Assembly: GCA_019348265.1 (NCBI GenBank)
Contig: JAHWJV010000129.1
Location: 1-8,484 of the forward strand
Source of the DNA: Gemmatimonadota bacterium
Lineage (GTDB): Bacteria > Gemmatimonadota > Gemmatimonadetes > Longimicrobiales > Longimicrobiaceae
DNA: 8,484 nucleotides
Direction: 5' to 3'
Below, piece by piece: positions 5,815-8,484 of the stretch. Every line of letters begins with the position of its first letter. Within the stretch, counting starts at the first letter, position 1. Position numbers and translations under genes: made by a program. Under the pieces are notes generated by a model. The model was not told the DNA's origin. It saw only the letters and a program-made list of their open reading frames with translations, and ran no database searches.

Positions 5815-7779
5815 CGCCTGCAGGCTGAAGAGCTCGGCGTAGCGCCCGTCGGCTTCCATCAGCTCGGCATGACTTCCCTCCTCGAGCACTTCGCCGTTCT
5901 CGATCACGAGGATGTGGCCTGCCATGCGTACCGTCGAGAAACGGTGCGAGATGATGATCGCCATCTTGCCCGTGGTGAGATCGGCGAAGCGTTGGAACAC
6001 CTCGTACTCGGCGCGCGCATCCAGCGCGGCGGTAGGCTCGTCGAGGATGAGGAGCTGAGCATCGCGCATGTACGCGCGAGCGAGCGCCACCTTCTGCCAC
6101 TGCCCTCCCGACAGGTCGACTCCCCCCTCGAACCGGCGGCCGAGCATGGTGGAGTACTCCTGCGGCAGCCGATCGATGACCCCGGCCGCCAGTGACCGGT
6201 CGGCCGCGTCGACGATCTGCGCCCTCCCCAGCACGTACCCTTCCCTGATCGCCGCGATCTGGCCGACCGCAATGTTCTCGTCGGCCTTCATGTCGTAGCG
6301 CACGAAATCCTGAAAGATCACGCCTGCCTCCCGATGGTACTCCTCGGGGTCGTACTCCGAGAGCGGCACCCCGTCGAGCAGGATCTCGCCGCGGGTCGGC
6401 TCATAGAGTCGCAGCAGCAGCTTGATCAGCGTGGTCTTCCCTGCTCCGTTCTCACCGACGAGGGCCCAGTGCTCACCGGGCCGGATCCGGAAGTTGATGC
6501 CCCGCAGGACCCAGGACTCATCCGCACCATCGTCGGCCCCGGTCTCCAGTCGCCAGTCTCCGGTTGCCAGCCCTTGCGGAGCCGGACTGGCAGCTGGAAA
6601 CTGGTCACTGAGAACCGGGGCGGCAGGGGTAGATGGTGGATACCTGAACCACACGTCCCTGAACTCGAACCCCTCGCGGATCGGCCGCGGAAACGGCGCC
6701 GGCTGCACGGGCGCCGCGATGCTCGCGCGCATCCCGAGGAAGACGAACAGGTCCTCCAGAAAGAGCGCCTGCTCGTACAGCTCCGAGGTGGAGAGGAGCA
6801 TCCCCTGGATGAGGTCGCGCGAGCGGGCGAAGGTGCCGCTGAGCAGGATCAGATCGCCGAACGAGAGTGCGCCCCGGACCGTGCGGTACACGATGGTCGT
6901 GTACGCGGCGTAGTAGCCCAGCGTCGAGACCAGCGACAGCGCCGTTCCGGCCACGTTCCGCCGGATGGCCAGCCGCCGGTTCGCCGCATAGAACTGATCG
7001 GCCAGGCGCTTGTACTCCTGGATCAGAAAGTCCGACAGGCCGAACAGCTTGATCTCCTTCGCGGTCTTGTCCGAAGCTGCGAGGAAGCGGTAGTAGTCGA
7101 GCTTGCGGCGCTCCGGCGTCCACTGGTACAGAAGCGAGTATCCCAGAGCGGCGTAGTGGGTCTCCCCGATGAAGGCGGGGAGAACGGCCGCCAGCAGGAG
7201 CACGAACAGGACGGGGCTGAAGACCAGCAGCGTGCCGACGAGGGTGAGCAGAGTGATGGCGTCCTGCGCGAGCCCGAAGAGCTGGGTCAGCAGGACGATG
7301 CGGCCGACCGTCTGGCGACGCGCCCGCTCCAGCCGGTCGTAGAACGCTGGGTCCTCGAAGTGCTGGAGATCGAGGGATGCGGCGTGCTCCATGAGCCGCA
7401 CGCTCATCCGGTTCGAGAAGAGGTCCCCCAGCAGCGACTCGAGCAGCGAGCCGCTGCGAGCCGCGACCTCACCCACCGCGACGATGCCGAGCTCCACCGC
7501 GATCAGCGTCGGGATCCCCGTTCCTTCGATCGAGCCCGTCTGCGCCGCCAGAACGACGCGGTCGACGATCAGCTTGCCGATCCAGAGGGTGGCGAGCGGA
7601 ATGAATGCGCGAAGCAGCCGCAGGAGCGCGATGCCGAGGGTGTAGCCACGATGTGTCTCCCACACCATCCGCAGAAAGGGCGGCAGGTTGCGAGTCGCGT
7701 GGAGGCGCTCCGCCCACGTGGGACCCGTCCCCTGCGGCGCTGAGCGGCGCGCTCCGTCATGTCGCGGTGCAGTTGCCAT
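5800..7779 (-). CDS. ABC exporter half-transporter, fused permease and ATPase
   Basis: The 659-residue protein has the exporter layout: a transmembrane domain over about residues 40-335 (hydrophobic stretches near 46-72, 88-106, 162-205, 278-298 and 306-330), then an ATPase domain at about 370-659. The ATPase motifs are complete: A-loop Tyr380, Walker A GENGAGKTT (442-450), Q-loop Gln490, signature LSGGQ (556-560), Walker B LLILDE (576-581, Glu581 catalytic) and switch His612. It should work as a homodimer, or as a heterodimer with a partner not in the window, pumping an unidentified substrate out of the cytoplasm. ATG 7779 is the first usual start in a frame open back to a stop at 7903-7905, with GGAG directly before it; the next Met (39) would cut into the first membrane segment. 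About 37 extra residues (383-420) lie between the A-loop and Walker A, encoded largely by an inverted repeat. It stands alone on the minus strand. Confidence 0.93.
   Translation of the reverse strand: MATAPRHDGARRSAPQGTGPTWAERLHATRNLPPFLRMVWETHRGYTLGIALLRLLRAFIPLATLWIGKLIVDRVVLAAQTGSIEGTGIPTLIAVELGIVAVGEVAARSGSLLESLLGDLFSNRMSVRLMEHAASLDLQHFEDPAFYDRLERARRQTVGRIVLLTQLFGLAQDAITLLTLVGTLLVFSPVLFVLLLAAVLPAFIGETHYAALGYSLLYQWTPERRKLDYYRFLAASDKTAKEIKLFGLSDFLIQEYKRLADQFYAANRRLAIRRNVAGTALSLVSTLGYYAAYTTIVYRTVRGALSFGDLILLSGTFARSRDLIQGMLLSTSELYEQALFLEDLFVFLGMRASIAAPVQPAPFPRPIREGFEFRDVWFRYPPSTPAAPVLSDQFPAASPAPQGLATGDWRLETGADDGADESWVLRGINFRIRPGEHWALVGENGAGKTTLIKLLLRLYEPTRGEILLDGVPLSEYDPEEYHREAGVIFQDFVRYDMKADENIAVGQIAAIREGYVLGRAQIVDAADRSLAAGVIDRLPQEYSTMLGRRFEGGVDLSGGQWQKVALARAYMRDAQLLILDEPTAALDARAEYEVFQRFADLTTGKMAIIISHRFSTVRMAGHILVIENGEVLEEGSHAELMEADGRYAELFSLQAAGYR
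6537..6620. repeat. 84-bp inverted repeat built from 7-bp units, inside the ABC exporter gene
   Basis: The left arm 6537-6570 and right arm 6587-6620 (34 nt each) are inverted copies matching at 26 of 34 positions without gaps; counting G-U pairs the hairpin is stronger. They flank a 16-nt centre (6571-6586). Read outward from the centre, each arm is CT, then four 7-bp units of form GGNNRCY (such as GGAGACT on the minus strand and GGAAACT on the plus strand; one unit, GAGAACC, is degenerate), then GGGG. The element is 28 codons long and read through in frame as ABC residues 387-415, including the 7-residue period GDWRLET. This looks like an interspersed palindromic repeat of the minisatellite/REP kind that became part of the coding sequence. 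I cannot assign a named family. Confidence 0.7.
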
Positions 7780-7957
7780 CTCCGATGCGTTCGCCAGGTG
7801 AGAAGCTCCCTGAACAGTAGCGCGCTCCCGACCCCGGGGCGAGCGACGCGAGGCAGTGTCCCGCTTGTAGGGAAACTCCCCACAGAGCGATAGTCCGAAG
7901 AGCTACAGACGGGAAGCCTCGTGGGGCGTAAATTTTCGAGGCCCCGCGCAGTCTGCC

Positions 7958-7975
7958 GCACCCGCATTCGGGTGC
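7958..7975. promoter_or_regulatory. Compact palindrome upstream of the coxB promoter
   Basis: GCACCCG (7958-7964) and CGGGTGC (7969-7975) are exact reverse complements around CATT. The palindrome ends 35 bp before the TATAAT box, just upstream of where a -35 element would lie. That is a reasonable place for an operator or for a terminator of upstream transcription, but no T-run follows and no regulator is identified. Confidence 0.3.
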
Positions 7976-8010
7976 CCGGTTCGGCTCTGGCGCTCCGCCG
8001 GAGGCCGGGG

Positions 8011-8016
8011 TATAAT
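8011..8016 (+). promoter_or_regulatory. Consensus -10 box (TATAAT) for coxB
   Basis: This is a perfect TATAAT in otherwise very GC-rich DNA, oriented towards coxB and about 95 bp before its ATG. The -35 position at 17-bp spacing reads TGGCGC, a poor match to TTGACA, so the promoter may need an activator. Transcription would start near 8023, giving a leader of about 88 nt. Confidence 0.5.
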
Positions 8017-8024
8017 GCGCCTAC

Positions 8025-8065
8025 TTTGCCCGCCCGGAGCCTTGTTTCGTGGCGTGCCGGGCAAG
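8025..8065 (+). other. Leader hairpin of the predicted coxB transcript
   Basis: TTGCCCG (8026-8032) is the exact reverse complement of CGGGCAA (8058-8064), extended by one T-G pair. A competing pairing of GCCCGG (8032-8037) with CCGGGC (8057-8062) uses almost the same right arm. The hairpin would sit at the very 5' end of the predicted mRNA and could stabilise it. No known riboswitch consensus is recognised. Confidence 0.3.
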
Positions 8066-8110
8066 TCGGGTGGTCGGTCATCCTTCTCTGGACACTGAGC
8101 CCTCACCGTC

Positions 8111-8484
8111 ATGACGTCACGTGTGGCACCCTCGCGGTCACCGCGCGCCGCGAACCGGCACCCAGAACCGCGCCGGGTCCTCCTCACCGGGCTGCTGAGT
8201 CTGATCGCGGCCGGCTGCGGTGGGGTCGAGAATTACCCGCAGACCGCGATGGAGCCGAAGTCGGACTACGCGCTGGCCATCGACTCTCTGCAGTGGCTGA
8301 CGATCTATCTCGGTGTCGGCGTGGGGATCATCACCTTCGCGATCCTGGGCTACATCGTACTCCGCTTCCGACACAAGCCGGGTGACACGACGGTGCCCGA
8401 GCAGATCCACGGCAACACGCGCCTCGAGCTCGCCTGGACGCTCGCGCCCGCCGTCCTCATCGCCATCATCGCGGTGCCGACCGT
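8111..8484 (+). CDS. coxB: Cytochrome c oxidase subunit II, N-terminal part (truncated by window end)
   Basis: The frame opens at ATG 8111, after an in-frame TGA at 8096-8098, and runs off the window; 124 codons are visible. Residues 23-36 form a lipoprotein-type signal ending LIAAGC (Cys36), as in many bacterial CoxB proteins. Next come the first membrane helix (about 62-84, starting WLTIYLGVGVG), the conserved HGNTRLELAWTLAP motif (100-113) and the start of the second helix, ending in AVPT. These are hallmarks of the COX2 transmembrane domain. The copper (CuA) domain, which takes electrons from cytochrome c, would follow outside the window. So whether a cytochrome c domain is fused cannot be seen. 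The 22-residue basic N-terminus before the hydrophobic stretch is long; GTG 8123 (residue 5) is a possible alternative start. No clear Shine-Dalgarno is visible. The rest of the oxidase operon probably lies downstream. Confidence 0.9.
   Translation, partial: MTSRVAPSRSPRAANRHPEPRRVLLTGLLSLIAAGCGGVENYPQTAMEPKSDYALAIDSLQWLTIYLGVGVGIITFAILGYIVLRFRHKPGDTTVPEQIHGNTRLELAWTLAPAVLIAIIAVPT

Larger units (their letters stand above)
7780..8110. other. Divergent intergenic region between ABC exporter and coxB
   Basis: These 331 bp separate the ABC exporter (-) from coxB (+) and must hold promoters for both. On the plus strand a perfect TATAAT and two hairpins are visible and annotated separately. An imperfect hairpin, TGTAGGG with TCCCCACA (7866-7884), and an AT-rich patch AAATTTT (7930-7936) lie nearer the ABC side. 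I found no convincing -35/-10 pair for the minus-strand gene, no tRNA and no supportable small gene. Confidence 0.6.

Noticed and set aside
5690..6100. Minus-strand open frame beginning inside and ending beyond the ABC gene
   Set aside because: Most of it is an alternative frame of the ABC ATPase domain; the unique tail is about 36 residues with no recognisable pattern.
6541..6620. CRISPR array interpretation of the 7-bp units
   Set aside because: Units are far too short, have no spacers, are arranged as inverted arms and are read as protein; no cas genes are present.
6334..7743. 469-codon open frame on the plus strand
   Set aside because: It is antisense to the ABC exporter, whose complete motif set is on the other strand. 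The translation is unusually rich in Arg, Glu, Gln and Asp with no family resemblance.
7866..7884. Imperfect hairpin upstream of the ABC exporter gene
   Set aside because: The stem contains a mismatch, no T-run follows on either strand, and no promoter element can be placed beside it, so I give it no function.
7921..8385. 154-codon plus-strand open frame across the intergenic region
   Set aside because: It overlaps coxB in a different frame and has no recognisable features. It spans the TATAAT box, which argues for non-coding upstream DNA.

Overview
The window is GC-rich bacterial DNA from what looks like a diderm, aerobic chromosome. It holds two complete class A penicillin-binding proteins, a secreted helical protein, an ABC exporter and the start of cytochrome c oxidase subunit II. 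The overall style (very GC-rich, tandem PBP1A-type genes with cysteine pairs flanking the catalytic domains, lipoprotein-type CoxB) would fit Gemmatimonadota or a similar environmental phylum. That placement is inference only; no rRNA or other marker gene is present.

Layout: positions 1-156 (+) are the C-terminal end of an AMP-forming long-chain acyl-CoA synthetase. After a 123-bp gap with a weak -10-like box come two paralogous bifunctional peptidoglycan synthases (280-2550 and 2563-4983, +). They lie 12 bp apart in the same reading frame. After a 124-bp gap with a perfect 9-bp-stem hairpin comes a small signal-peptide-bearing, coiled-coil-rich protein (5108-5671, +). These three genes could be one envelope-related transcription unit, ending at a terminator-like hairpin near 5708-5740. 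Converging on it from the minus strand is a complete ABC exporter half-transporter (5800-7779). A 331-bp divergent intergenic region (7780-8110) carries a perfect TATAAT box and two hairpins. It precedes coxB (8111 to the window end, +), whose copper domain lies outside the window.

How the genes relate: the two PBPs polymerise and cross-link peptidoglycan at the cytoplasmic membrane, and the small secreted protein is probably periplasmic or envelope-associated. The ABC exporter and coxB belong to separate units.

The most unusual element is an 84-bp imperfect inverted repeat (6537-6620) inside the ABC exporter gene. Each arm is made of four 7-bp units of the form GGNNRCY. It is read through in frame and lengthens the loop between the A-loop tyrosine and Walker A of the ATPase domain. 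It looks like an interspersed repeat domesticated into a coding region. I do not see a complete new multi-gene system here; the rest is ordinary housekeeping and envelope content.
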